NCBI RefSeq assembly: GCF_004328665.1
Contig: NZ_CP019770.1
Span: 930,001-994,000, forward strand
DNA length: 64,000 nucleotides
From: Pseudoalteromonas sp. DL-6
GTDB taxonomy: Bacteria; Pseudomonadota; Gammaproteobacteria; Enterobacterales; Alteromonadaceae
Reading direction: 5' to 3'
The translations under genes were made by a program, and so were the position numbers. Below the pieces are notes generated by a model. The model was not told the DNA's origin, ran no database searches, and saw only the letters and a program-made list of their open reading frames with translations. This document shows, one piece after another, positions 27,002 through 36,359 of this stretch (the first letter of the stretch is position 1; each line of letters begins with the position of its first letter).

Positions 27002-28567
27002 ATGTCACTTAGATACTTTGTAATAACAAGCATATTAATTTTAATGACCATGGTCACTGGTTTACTAGTTGGTTATCGCTACTTTTTTAGTTTACCTAAC
27101 ATTGAGCAAAGTATTGAAGATTACCAAAACAGAGAGTTACTAAGCGTAAAAATTGCCTTAGACCGTGAGTTTGTATTTTTAAAAACGCTAAATTATGATT
27201 ACGCTGTGTGGGACGATAGTTATGAGTTTTTACAAACGCTAGGCTCTCGTTACATTAGCTCAAACTTTGTTGATGATACCTTTAAATCGTTGAAAATTGA
27301 TGGCGTATTTATTTATGATATGAACTTTAATTTGGTTTACTCTAGAACACATAATTATGTACAAGTTAATGATTTTGATGCCCCTGAATTTAACTTACAA
27401 ACACACAAAAAAAATAAATCAATTTTACCTCTCAACTATATCACCCCACAAAATAACAGCTTACAACATTCTGGTTTTTTAAAAACTCAATATGGACCAG
27501 TGATGTTTGCATCTCATATGATCAGAAAAACCAATAACACGGGTGAACAAATTGGCGCTATGGTTTTTATAAGAAAAGTACGCCCATCGTTTATACAAAA
27601 AATTGCCAGTGTGTCACAGGTTGACCTTACCCACTCTATTCCAGCCGATGGACAGTTTGATACGCACCTAAAAAAATTAACGGGTAGCTTACAAGGCGGT
27701 AAAATTGCTACTCAAAGGCGAAGAGTGTTACTCGACATTAATAATGAGCCACTTATGCTGATAGATATTAAACATTATCATCAACAACTACCTACTTTAT
27801 TAGACCGTGATTTGTTGTTAACACTATTAATGTTTTTGCTTATTTCGTTGCTGGGCTTATTTATTATTAATCGTTATTTTATTCGTCCTTTAATAAGCGG
27901 AGCTGAGGCATTAAATAAAATGCTACTTCGTAACACGTTAAGCCCATTAAGAATGAGTAATCAGTTTTTAGAGCTGCAAGTTCTGATTAAAGGTTTTAAC
28001 GCTTTGTTTATGCAAATAAGTGAAAAAAATAAAGAGCTTGAGAGAATTAGTAAAATAGATGGGCTCACTCATTTATTTAATCGTCGTGCATTTGATGAAA
28101 TATTTGATCAGCAGTGGAGCGAAGCAAAAAATGAATGTAGTACTTTAACGATATTACTGGTTGATGTGGATTTCTTTAAACAATTTAATGATGTGTATGG
28201 CCATCAAGCGGGTGATGCCGCACTGCAAAAAGTGGCTAATGTTTTAAATAAAACAGCGTTGCTTTATCAGGGGGTGGCAGCTCGTTACGGTGGCGAAGAG
28301 TTTATTCTTTTATTTAATCGACTCAGTGATGAACAAGGTGTTGAGGTATCAAACTTGTTGTTAAACGCCATTATTGATTTACATATTGATCATATTGGCT
28401 CTGATATACAAAATCAGCTAACTATTAGTATTGGCTGCGTGAGTATCAATGCAAACAGTATAATTGAGCAAAATATACAACCTAAATCGGTGATTAAAAC
28501 AGCAGATGAGTTATTGTATCAAGCAAAAAAAGAGGGACGTAACCAGATTAGGTTTAAGTCGATTTAA
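27002..28567 (+). CDS. CHASE4-GGDEF diguanylate cyclase
   Basis: 521 residues: membrane helix about 5-27, a periplasmic sensor region of CHASE4 type (DYAVWDDSYEFL near 70), second helix about 275-297, then a GGDEF domain (from about 350) with signature RYGGEEF, expected to make c-di-GMP from two GTP. The usual inhibitory RxxD site just before the signature is absent (LYQGVAARY), so product inhibition there is unlikely. It follows the H-NOX/kinase genes by 48 bases. The 3' end overlaps the convergent small gene by 4 bases. Confidence 0.9.
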   Translation: MSLRYFVITSILILMTMVTGLLVGYRYFFSLPNIEQSIEDYQNRELLSVKIALDREFVFLKTLNYDYAVWDDSYEFLQTLGSRYISSNFVDDTFKSLKIDGVFIYDMNFNLVYSRTHNYVQVNDFDAPEFNLQTHKKNKSILPLNYITPQNNSLQHSGFLKTQYGPVMFASHMIRKTNNTGEQIGAMVFIRKVRPSFIQKIASVSQVDLTHSIPADGQFDTHLKKLTGSLQGGKIATQRRRVLLDINNEPLMLIDIKHYHQQLPTLLDRDLLLTLLMFLLISLLGLFIINRYFIRPLISGAEALNKMLLRNTLSPLRMSNQFLELQVLIKGFNALFMQISEKNKELERISKIDGLTHLFNRRAFDEIFDQQWSEAKNECSTLTILLVDVDFFKQFNDVYGHQAGDAALQKVANVLNKTALLYQGVAARYGGEEFILLFNRLSDEQGVEVSNLLLNAIIDLHIDHIGSDIQNQLTISIGCVSINANSIIEQNIQPKSVIKTADELLYQAKKEGRNQIRFKSI

Positions 28568-28785
28568 CTCGATACCTCTTGTCCGCCGTGTTGCTCAGCT
28601 AAATCATCAAGTTCGGCAACGGTATAATCAAATCCGCTTTCATCATATTCGTAGCTTACTTTAACGCTGTCGCCGCCATTGAAAAGGCGTGTTTTTACGT
28701 CATTGACTGGCCAATCTTTTAATTCATGTAAAAAGCGGTTGGCCACTTGTGATGACTCAAATCGGTAACTAATCTCTGTTTTCAT
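28564..28785 (-). CDS. Small conserved-looking protein of unknown function
   Basis: 73 residues, acidic, starting MKTEISYRFESSQVANRF. No signal or membrane segment. Predicted mixed alpha/beta. It converges on the GGDEF gene with overlapping stops. Good coding character and a compact fold-like sequence support a real gene. Function unknown. Confidence 0.6.
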   Translation of the reverse strand: MKTEISYRFESSQVANRFLHELKDWPVNDVKTRLFNGGDSVKVSYEYDESGFDYTVAELDDLAEQHGGQEVSS

Positions 28786-28977
28786 AAATAATAATACCCT
28801 GATAATTTTACCCCCGTAGTTTGTTGATTTTTACCAAGGAGTCAAGTTATCTACTTTAAAAGAGCAATAAATTATGACTTTATAGATACTTATCGGTCAT
28901 AGTAATCTAAATTGGAGTGTTAACAGTATAAAGCTGTTTAAAAAAACAATAACCATATAACAATAACGGAGTAGGCA

Positions 28978-29691
28978 ATGAAACATTTAGTGACCTTAGT
29001 TGGGCTTATCGCTTTTTTAATGGTAGTACTACCGGGACCCCTTTATAAATTTAATATTGTTGAACTAGGCACTGCTTTTGCTGGTTTTAGATTAGGTGTT
29101 TATGTTGGTGGGGCAGCATTAGCCTTATTATTAGTTCAAGTGCTATTCATGCGTAAAACAGTAAGCCTAGCCAGTGTAGTGATCACGGTTATTTTTGCAG
29201 CTGTTGCTATTGCAATGCCGCTTAACATGATGAATACCGCAAAAAGTGTTCCGCCAATTCATGATATTTCTACCGATTTAATTAACCCACCTGAGTTTGT
29301 TGCGGTTGTGCCTTTGCGTGCTGATGCACCTAATCCTGTAGCATACGCGGGAGAAGAAACGGCAGCGCAACAACGAAAAGCATACCCAGAGCTAAAACCG
29401 CTCGAGTACAACCAAACGCAACTAGAGTTAGTGGCAGCCACAACAAAAGCCATGGAAAACCTTGGTTGGGAACTGGTTAATAGTGATGTTAATAATGGTA
29501 TTGTTGAAGCCACAGACACCACAACCTGGTTTGGCTTTAAAGATGATGTTGTAGTGCGTATTAACGACAAAGGCAGTAAGCGTGTGGTAGACATACGCAG
29601 TAAATCTCGCATTGGTAAAAGTGATTTAGGCAAAAATGCCCAGCGTATTAGTGCTCTGATTGACGAGTTAAACGCCGTTGTGGTGCAGTAA
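28978..29691 (+). CDS. DUF1499 family membrane-anchored protein
   Basis: 237 residues: N-terminal membrane helices (about 3-22, 37-56 and 66-84), then a DUF1499 domain (about 105-235) with the family pattern NDGIVEATDTT-like (NNGIVEATDTTTWFGFKDDVVVR) and SRIGKSDLGKNAQRI. The function of this family is not known. A terminator follows. Confidence 0.8.
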   Translation: MKHLVTLVGLIAFLMVVLPGPLYKFNIVELGTAFAGFRLGVYVGGAALALLLVQVLFMRKTVSLASVVITVIFAAVAIAMPLNMMNTAKSVPPIHDISTDLINPPEFVAVVPLRADAPNPVAYAGEETAAQQRKAYPELKPLEYNQTQLELVAATTKAMENLGWELVNSDVNNGIVEATDTTTWFGFKDDVVVRINDKGSKRVVDIRSKSRIGKSDLGKNAQRISALIDELNAVVVQ

Positions 29692-29705
29692 TTAATAAAA
29701 ATAGC

Positions 29706-29727
29706 CCAGCACTATGCTGGTTTTTTT
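29706..29727 (+). terminator. Terminator after the DUF1499 gene
   Basis: CCAGCA-CTA-TGCTGG stem followed by seven T. Confidence 0.85.
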
Positions 29728-29808
29728 GCAGTTGCTACGTCAGTTCATGTTCAGAGCTGATAATGCATACTGTGTGAGTTATAAATTTTAATAAACTATG
29801 GAGTTATT

Positions 29809-30855
29809 ATGAAAACAGTCGGATATGCAGCAAAAAGCCAAGGTTCTGAACTTACAGAGTTTTCTTTTGAGCGCCGCGATTTACGAAATAACGATGTAGC
29901 AATAGAGATTTTATATTGTGGTGTCTGTCATTCAGACTTACACGCAGTGCGAAACGATTGGGGTGGCAGTAAATACCCATTAGTACCAGGGCACGAAATT
30001 GTTGGTAAAGTAATTTCGGTTGGTAGCGATGTTACTAAATATCAGCAAGGCGATACCGTTGCTGTAGGCTGTATGGTTGACTCATGTCAAAGCTGCGACC
30101 AATGTCATAATCACGAAGAGCAATTTTGTCGTGAAGGCATGGTTGGCACTTACAGTGGCAAAGACAGAATAAACGGTGAAATGACTCAAGGTGGCTACTC
30201 TAAGCATGTTGTAGTTCGCGAAGAGTTTGTGCTTTCAGTACCTAAAAATTTAGAGCTATCGCGAGTGGCGCCTTTATTGTGCGCTGGCATTACTACTTAC
30301 TCTCCGCTGCACAAATGGGGTGTTAAAAAAGGCAGCCGCGTTGCAGTTGTCGGCCTTGGTGGGCTTGGCCATATGGCGGTTAAAAATGCTGTGGCAATGG
30401 GTGCAACGGTTACGGTTATTGGTCGTACAGAGTCTAAAAAAGAAGATGCAATTAAGCTAGGTGCACAGCACTATTTAGTGTCGAACAACGATGATGAAAT
30501 GAAAAATGCGCAATCAGCGTTTGATGTCATTATTGATACTATACCAGTAAAGCATGACCTATCACTGTATACACCGCTACTTGATATTGATGGCACGTTA
30601 GTGATTGTTGGCCAAGTAGGCCCTGTAGATGAGCTAAACACAGTGCCATTGTTAATGGGTCGTCGTCGTGTGGCAGGATCCTTGATTGGTGGTATTGCAG
30701 AAACACAGCAAATGCTCGATTTTTGTGGTGAGCACAATGTATTACCTGAGTGTGAAATGATCAATATAGATGAAATTAACACCGCCTATGAGCGCATGGA
30801 ACGCTCAGATGTGCGTTACCGTTTTGTTATTGATATGGCGTCGATTGACGTGTAA
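29809..30855 (+). CDS. Zinc-dependent NADP(H) alcohol dehydrogenase, YahK/cinnamyl-alcohol type
   Basis: 348 residues of the MDR family. Catalytic zinc ligands Cys40 and His62-Glu63 (YCGVCHSD, GHEIVG) and structural zinc ligands Cys93, Cys96, Cys99 and Cys107 are present. The Rossmann motif is GLGGLGHMAVK. The family reduces a range of aldehydes to alcohols. Single gene with its own terminator. Confidence 0.9.
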   Translation: MKTVGYAAKSQGSELTEFSFERRDLRNNDVAIEILYCGVCHSDLHAVRNDWGGSKYPLVPGHEIVGKVISVGSDVTKYQQGDTVAVGCMVDSCQSCDQCHNHEEQFCREGMVGTYSGKDRINGEMTQGGYSKHVVVREEFVLSVPKNLELSRVAPLLCAGITTYSPLHKWGVKKGSRVAVVGLGGLGHMAVKNAVAMGATVTVIGRTESKKEDAIKLGAQHYLVSNNDDEMKNAQSAFDVIIDTIPVKHDLSLYTPLLDIDGTLVIVGQVGPVDELNTVPLLMGRRRVAGSLIGGIAETQQMLDFCGEHNVLPECEMINIDEINTAYERMERSDVRYRFVIDMASIDV

Positions 30856-30878
30856 TTAATTAAAGTAATGAATATAAC

Positions 30879-30906
30879 AAGAGCCGCTATACGCGGCTCT
30901 TTTTTA
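30879..30906. terminator. Terminator between the dehydrogenase and the convergent MFS gene
   Basis: GAGCCGC-TATAC-GCGGCTC stem with a T-run to the right. It ends the dehydrogenase message and lies just before the stop of the convergent transporter gene. Confidence 0.85.
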
Positions 30907-30909
30907 TAC

Positions 30910-32118
30910 TTAATACGCTGCAGCCGTTTGTTTCGCGTTATTATTGTTTATTTGTATAAAGCTTAGCCACCACATAAATAACCCGCCTAAAAATAGTGCT
31001 CCGGCAACATAGCCGGTCTGATTCGGTTGTGCACCTTGCGCAATAGCAATGCCACCCACCCAAGGGCCAATCGCGTTAGCAATGTTAAAAGCACATTGCA
31101 CGAGAGCACCAATCATGGCATGGCCATTGGGCGATACATCCATTAACAGTGTTTGCACTAAAGTAGAAAGCCCTAAGCTACAACCAATAAAAAAGATCAC
31201 CAGATAAAGTAAGTAAATATTATAGCTGGCACTCACATACGCAAATGCAAAAATAATAGTTGAGGCAAGGGTTAGTCCCGTGGTTTTAATTGCCGATTTA
31301 TCAGCTGCTTTTCCTAGTATGTAATTACCGAGTGTGGAGCCAATACCAAACATCACCATCGCAATTGAAATAGTATAGGCGGGTGATTGGGTCACATCTA
31401 AAATAGTGTCGGCCACGTAGGTATAAATACAAAATACGCCACCAAAACCAATAATAACAATACCCAAAATAGACCAAACCAGTTTATTTTTTAATACCCC
31501 TAACTCGTTTAGTAAATTAGATTTTTGAGTATTTTTAACATTGGGTACCACATAATAAACAAAAATAAAGGCAATAAACGCCAGTACACCTGCCCCAGCT
31601 AAACAATAGCGCCAGCTCAAGTTTTGCCCAACGAGGGTTACTACGGGTACGCCTACAATGGTTGCGACCGTCAGCCCCATAAATACTTTTGACATAAAGC
31701 TAGCACGCTTTCCAACAGGCGCTATATCTGAGGCCAATAACAAGGCTGCGCCAAAATATGCGCCATGGGGTAAACCACTTAAAAACCGAAACAGCACAAG
31801 TTGCTCTAATGAGCTAGCTAAGGCGCTTAAACTATTAGCAATACACATTAAACTTAAAAATAGTAACAGCGCTTTTTGTTTACGCATGTTGGCTGTTGCC
31901 AACATTAAAATAGGCGCGCCAACAACCACTCCAATAGCATAAGCACTAATGGCATAACCACTTTGTGATGGGGTACTACCAAATGCTTCACTAATTAATG
32001 GCAACATAGGCATCATAGAAAATTCAGATAAACCCAAAATAAAAGTGCCTAGTGCAAGCACTACTAAAATAGCGGCTCTATTGGGCTGACTCGACGGCGA
32101 TATAATATCAACGGCCAT
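30910..32118 (-). CDS. MFS transporter, AraJ-like drug/sugar efflux type
   Basis: 402 residues with twelve predicted membrane helices; LGTFILGLSEFSMMPMLP near the start and the GLPHGAYFGAALLLASD segment are typical of the AraJ/YdhP branch. I start at ATG 32118 because AAGGA lies just upstream; an in-frame start at 32190 would add 24 residues without a ribosome site. Substrate unknown. Confidence 0.85.
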   Translation of the reverse strand: MAVDIISPSSQPNRAAILVVLALGTFILGLSEFSMMPMLPLISEAFGSTPSQSGYAISAYAIGVVVGAPILMLATANMRKQKALLLFLSLMCIANSLSALASSLEQLVLFRFLSGLPHGAYFGAALLLASDIAPVGKRASFMSKVFMGLTVATIVGVPVVTLVGQNLSWRYCLAGAGVLAFIAFIFVYYVVPNVKNTQKSNLLNELGVLKNKLVWSILGIVIIGFGGVFCIYTYVADTILDVTQSPAYTISIAMVMFGIGSTLGNYILGKAADKSAIKTTGLTLASTIIFAFAYVSASYNIYLLYLVIFFIGCSLGLSTLVQTLLMDVSPNGHAMIGALVQCAFNIANAIGPWVGGIAIAQGAQPNQTGYVAGALFLGGLFMWWLSFIQINNNNAKQTAAAY

Positions 32119-32459
32119 GTAAAATCCTTGAAGGTATTGAATAAAATTTGATAACAAATAAAACGCCTGTATGTTTAAAAAATAAAACACACTCGTTTAT
32201 TTAAAATTGAATATGGGAATGAGGAATAAAGAGGCAGGCATTTTAAATTAAAAGCCTTCCCCAGTCATGGCCTAAACCATAATTAAAGATGAATAAAATT
32301 TAACTTGAGCAAACGAAAGGCTGGTTTATATAGCTTTGCAAGCCACTCGCTCATTAAAAACAAGATATATTAGATTTAAATGTAATGCTAACTTGACTTT
32401 TTGTATGGTATGAATGACATTTGTAAAGTAAACATTACTTTTGAAACAGGATTAAAGCA
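32119..32459. other. Divergent intergenic region
   Basis: 341 bases without a gene between the MFS gene and the membrane-protein/XRE pair. A -35-like TTGACT lies near 32393 and a perfect palindrome at 32425-32441 just before the rightward gene. Nothing else is recognisable. Confidence 0.4.
32425..32441. promoter_or_regulatory. Palindromic operator candidate for the membrane protein/XRE pair
   Basis: AAAGTAA-ACA-TTACTTT, perfect 7-bp arms, 18 bases before the start of the membrane protein. Size and place suit a dimeric XRE repressor, such as the one encoded by the second gene of the pair, so autoregulation is a fair guess. Confidence 0.4.
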
Positions 32460-32882
32460 ATGAAAGCAGAATTAAATTTAAAACAACGCCAAATTAAAAA
32501 TACTAGCTACTTAGCTAAATGTACCTTGATTTGGTTACTCACCTTAGCGTTATGTAGCTTTGGCCCGACATTAATTTGGGATCGCGCAGAGATAATTAGC
32601 GGCTTTTTTATAGTTGTAAATGTGGTAGCCGGTATTGTAATGATTTTGGCTAATAAGCGTTATTTACAAGGTATGGACGAGCTGATGCAAAAAATACATC
32701 TCAGTGCTATGGGGTTTACTCTAGGTGCAATATTGGTCGGTGGGCTTGCGTACACTAATTTGCAATTGAGTGGCTTAATTGATTTTAAAGCACAAATACC
32801 CGATTTAATGTTTTTAATGGGAGCAGTATACTTAATTAGCGTGTATGTGCTTAATAAACACTATTGCGCAGGTGATGAATGA
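32460..32882 (+). CDS. Four-helix membrane protein paired with an XRE regulator
   Basis: 140 residues with predicted membrane helices at about 20-38, 44-62, 78-98 and 108-128. Small membrane proteins of this kind are commonly found directly before YozG-like XRE regulators. The stop overlaps the regulator start (ATGA). Function unknown. Confidence 0.7.
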   Translation: MKAELNLKQRQIKNTSYLAKCTLIWLLTLALCSFGPTLIWDRAEIISGFFIVVNVVAGIVMILANKRYLQGMDELMQKIHLSAMGFTLGAILVGGLAYTNLQLSGLIDFKAQIPDLMFLMGAVYLISVYVLNKHYCAGDE

Positions 32883-33076
32883 AAAATCGGCTAAAGGTAT
32901 TAAGAGCAGAGCATAACTACACCCAAGCAAGGTTGGCCGAGCTGCTTGATGTTTCTCGCCAAACCATTAATGCCATTGAAAAAGGTAAGTTTGACCCCAG
33001 CTTGCCACTGGCCTTTAAAGCTGCGAGGTTGTTTGAGTTAAAAATAGAAGATATTTTTGACGACGAACAGGATTAA
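32879..33076 (+). CDS. Small XRE-family transcriptional regulator, YozG-like
   Basis: 65 residues forming a single Cro/CI helix-turn-helix: LRAEHNYTQARLAELLDVSRQTINAIEKGKFDPSL, then LAFKAARLFELKIEDIFD. It overlaps and is co-translated with the membrane protein. Likely DNA target: the palindrome at 32425-32441. Confidence 0.88.
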   Translation: MKNRLKVLRAEHNYTQARLAELLDVSRQTINAIEKGKFDPSLPLAFKAARLFELKIEDIFDDEQD

Positions 33077-33088
33077 AATTAACAAAGT

Positions 33089-33110
33089 GCGACAATATGT
33101 CGCGCTTTTT
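33089..33110 (+). terminator. Terminator after the XRE gene
   Basis: GCGACA-ATA-TGTCGC stem followed by GCTTTTT. Confidence 0.75.
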
Positions 33111-33126
33111 AGATTGCTACAGCACG

Positions 33127-33158
33127 TATAATTTACCCACAAAAATTTTGTGGTAAAT
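33127..33158 (+). promoter_or_regulatory. -10 box and overlapping inverted repeat before the copper receptor
   Basis: TATAAT at 33127-33132 is followed at once by an inverted repeat (TTTAC-C-CACAAAA at 33132-33144 against TTTTGTG-GTAAA at 33146-33157, one unpaired C). The repeat covers the likely transcription start and could be a metal-regulator operator. No good -35 is visible. Confidence 0.4.
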
Positions 33159-33163
33159 CAATA

Positions 33164-35290
33164 ATGACTGATAAAAAAAATTCTTTAACCTCTTATTTAT
33201 TATCCCCTTTAGCGCTTGTTATAAGTAGCGTATTATCGCCAGTTGCTTTTGCAGATGACACCTCAATTGAAGTGATTGAAGTGCACGGCCAAGCACAAAA
33301 TAAACACCTATCATTAGGCTCATCTGAATCGTTATTAACCGATTTAGGAGTGGACTTTTCTGCCGCTGGTGGCATGGCCAATTTACCTGTTTTAAATGGT
33401 TTAATGGGCGATAGAGTGGCGGTACTGGTTGATGGGGCGCAAATCACCGCCGCCTGTGCTAACCAAATGAACCCGCCACTGTCTTATATTTCAGCTAATC
33501 AAATTAGTAGCTACAAAGTGGTTGCAGGTGTTTCTCCAGTAAGCGCGGGAGGCGATAATATTGCAGGTGTGATTGCTGTTAATTCTATTTCACCTCAGTA
33601 CAGCGAAAACAGCGAACTTGCATGGCATTCAGGTTATATGTCAGCCCAGTACAACACCCTTGATAACGCCAAAAAGGTCGGCGCAGGTATGCGCATTGCC
33701 AGCGATGTACTTAGTTTTAATTATCAAGGTGCTTTTAGCGATGCCAACAGTTATGAAGATGGTAACGGCGATTTAGTGCTCGATACCCTATACCGCGCTC
33801 AAAACCATAGTTTAAGTGCTGCCATGCGCGATGATAAGCAACAATTAGTGGTTAAGCTAAGCCATCAAAAAATACCCTATCAAGGCTTTGCTAATCAATA
33901 TATGGATATGACAGATAACACCAGCTATGGCGCTGTTGCTCAGTATCAACGTGCTTTTACAAGCAGTGAGCTTGAAGCGCAGTTAAATTGGCATAACGTA
34001 AAGCATGAAATGGGGTTTTTTAGCGCAGAAAAAGCCGGAAAAATGCCCATGAAAACCGACGCCGAAGATATAAGCACCCAGTTAAAATGGCGACTAGCGC
34101 TTGATAACAACAGCCAGTTACTACTCGCACAAGAGTATCACCACATGAAATTAGATGACTGGTGGCCTGCAGTTGAGGGCTCAATGATGATGGGACCAAA
34201 TGACTATAAAAATATTAATAATGGCCGACGTCAGCGTATTGCAGTGCTTGGAGAATATGAAAGCCAACTAAGTACTCGCTGGTGGGTAAATGCAGGCATT
34301 CGATTTGAAAATGTAATGACCAACACTGATGATGTACAAGCATATAATGCAGGCATGGCTGCAATGAATGCGATGGCCATGGCGATGCCAAGTGATGCAA
34401 TGGCGGCTAAAAAGTTTAATAACCAAAACAAAAAACAAACAGATAATTTAGTTGATGCAAACGTGCTGATTAATTATCAACTAAGCAATAACGACGAACT
34501 ACAAATTGGCTTAGCCCGTAAAAATCGTGCGCCTAATTTATACGAACGCTACAGCTGGGGCGTAGGTAATATGGCCACCACTATGATTGGATGGTACGGC
34601 GATGGCAACGGCTATATTGGTAATATAAGCCTTAAACCAGAAACTGCGCACACGCTTAGCAGCACGTACACCCGTATGGCAAAAGATGACAGCTGGCGTA
34701 TAAGTGCTAATGCGTGGGTGAGCGACGTGAATGACTATATTGATGCCAACATAGTAAGAAGCTTTAACCGCACAGCGCTTGCTGCCAATACCCGTAATGT
34801 ACTTATGTTTAATAACGTAGATGCCAGGCTTTATGGTGTAAAGCTAGATGCGGTTTTAGCACTGCACGAGTCTAAGCAGTATGGTAACTGGTCATTAAAA
34901 GCGAATATTAGCAACACCCGTGGTAAGCGCGATGATACTAATCAGCCGCTTTATCAAATTAAGCCGCTGCAAACCCAATTTGCCATTAACCAGCAAGTTG
35001 GCCGCTTTGAAAACGCACTCACGTGGCAGTGGGTCGATAGTAAAACTCGCGTAGATAGCAACCGCCTAGAAAACCAAACTGAGCAGTATCATTTACTTAA
35101 TTTAAGCTCAAAAGCCAGTTGGGATGCACTTACGGTGAGTGTTGATATTATCAATCTGCTTGATGAGTATTATGAATTACCATTAGGTGGCGTAAGTATT
35201 GCTGAGTTTAAACAAGATATGTCGCAGGGCTTTAATCAATTAGCAGGGCAGGGGCGCTCTATAAATTTAGCCATGAGTTACGCGTTTTAA
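33164..35290 (+). CDS. TonB-dependent receptor, OprC/NosA copper type
   Basis: 708 residues: signal peptide (cleavage near residue 30, VAFA-DD), plug domain (about 40-145; DRVAVLVDGAQ), and a 22-strand beta barrel ending in Phe. It carries a CxxxM motif (Cys98, Met102) in the plug and an HxM motif (His281, Met283) about 183 residues on, matching the copper site described for Pseudomonas OprC (Cys-x3-Met and His-x-Met). The sequence is rich in Met. Copper uptake is inferred from these residues. No other TonB-box gene is nearby. Confidence 0.75.
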   Translation: MTDKKNSLTSYLLSPLALVISSVLSPVAFADDTSIEVIEVHGQAQNKHLSLGSSESLLTDLGVDFSAAGGMANLPVLNGLMGDRVAVLVDGAQITAACANQMNPPLSYISANQISSYKVVAGVSPVSAGGDNIAGVIAVNSISPQYSENSELAWHSGYMSAQYNTLDNAKKVGAGMRIASDVLSFNYQGAFSDANSYEDGNGDLVLDTLYRAQNHSLSAAMRDDKQQLVVKLSHQKIPYQGFANQYMDMTDNTSYGAVAQYQRAFTSSELEAQLNWHNVKHEMGFFSAEKAGKMPMKTDAEDISTQLKWRLALDNNSQLLLAQEYHHMKLDDWWPAVEGSMMMGPNDYKNINNGRRQRIAVLGEYESQLSTRWWVNAGIRFENVMTNTDDVQAYNAGMAAMNAMAMAMPSDAMAAKKFNNQNKKQTDNLVDANVLINYQLSNNDELQIGLARKNRAPNLYERYSWGVGNMATTMIGWYGDGNGYIGNISLKPETAHTLSSTYTRMAKDDSWRISANAWVSDVNDYIDANIVRSFNRTALAANTRNVLMFNNVDARLYGVKLDAVLALHESKQYGNWSLKANISNTRGKRDDTNQPLYQIKPLQTQFAINQQVGRFENALTWQWVDSKTRVDSNRLENQTEQYHLLNLSSKASWDALTVSVDIINLLDEYYELPLGGVSIAEFKQDMSQGFNQLAGQGRSINLAMSYAF

Positions 35291-35369
35291 AGTGAGAGAG
35301 TAAGTGAGTACCAGCCGTTAGATTCGATTTTAGCTTAAACCGGATCTGACGGTTTATTGCCATTAATTT

Positions 35370-36251
35370 TTAAGTCTGCTTGTGACAAAAATCAATAAAC
35401 TGCGTTAATAGCGGGTTTTTGTATTTGTCTTTATGCATTACTAACCAGAACTGCCTTTGCATGGGGTGGTTTAAATTAAGATGTGTAACGCGTCCATCTT
35501 TTAGGGCATATTGTGCGGCGAGTGATGATAAGCATCCTAAACCCAAGCCATTCGCTACACAGTTTATAAGCGCTTCAGTGGTGTTGAGCTCCACGCTTTG
35601 TGCCCAATTTTTTATATGTGGTGCAAGGCTATGTAAAAAGAAGGAACGCGAGCCAGAGCCCGTCTCTCTTAATACCCATTGGCTACTATTTAAGTCGTTA
35701 AAGCTAAGTTGCTTTTTTGCAGCCAGTGGGTGGTTTATTGGCGCAATAATACACATAGCGTCATGGCTAAACACATTAGAGACTAAATCGCCTTGATGGG
35801 CTTGGCCTTCAATAAGTGCTATATCGAGCTCGTAATCTATAAGCTTTTGACAAATAAGCGCCGAATTAGAAATCAGTATTTGTTGCGAGTAATGCTGTTG
35901 CTGCGCTCTGAATTTGCTTAGTAAAGCAGGCAATAGATGATTACCTATAGTATCGCTGGCACCAATTTTTAAGGTTCCGCTGGCAGGGGCGTTGTCTAAA
36001 AACAAGGTGTCGATAGTGTTTGCCCGATTTAATAGCTCATCAGCGAGGGGCAGTAGCTTTTGCCCTTCTTGATTTAATAGTAATCGGTTATTTACACGAT
36101 CAAATAACGGATGGCCTAACTGCTTTTCAAGTTCGCTAAGCGCCATACTCACCGCCGCTTTAGATAAAAACAGTGACTCAGACGCCGCTGTAAGTGTGTT
36201 GTGCTGGGTTATGCCTACAAACACCTTGAGCTGTTTAAGGGAAATATTCAT
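35370..36251 (-). CDS. LysR-family transcriptional regulator
   Basis: 293 residues: N-terminal winged helix (MNISLKQLKVFVGITQHNTLTAASESLFLSKAAVSMALSE) and a type-2 periplasmic-binding-like effector domain. It is divergent from the TDT transporter gene, its likely target. Confidence 0.9.
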   Translation of the reverse strand: MNISLKQLKVFVGITQHNTLTAASESLFLSKAAVSMALSELEKQLGHPLFDRVNNRLLLNQEGQKLLPLADELLNRANTIDTLFLDNAPASGTLKIGASDTIGNHLLPALLSKFRAQQQHYSQQILISNSALICQKLIDYELDIALIEGQAHQGDLVSNVFSHDAMCIIAPINHPLAAKKQLSFNDLNSSQWVLRETGSGSRSFFLHSLAPHIKNWAQSVELNTTEALINCVANGLGLGCLSSLAAQYALKDGRVTHLNLNHPMQRQFWLVMHKDKYKNPLLTQFIDFCHKQT

Positions 36252-36290
36252 GATTTTATGTTTGGTTTATATGAACGAGTGTTCTATATA

Positions 36291-36306
36291 ATTAGATTTA
36301 ACTAAA
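36291..36306. promoter_or_regulatory. LysR-type operator candidate
   Basis: TTAG-ATTTAA-CTAA (36292-36305) is an inverted repeat of the T-N11-A kind in the 108-base divergent gap between lysR and the transporter gene. Confidence 0.35.
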
Positions 36307-36359
36307 CGAAATGCAAGCGTAAACTTCTCTGTAAGTTACAACCACAGGGTGGAATAGAG

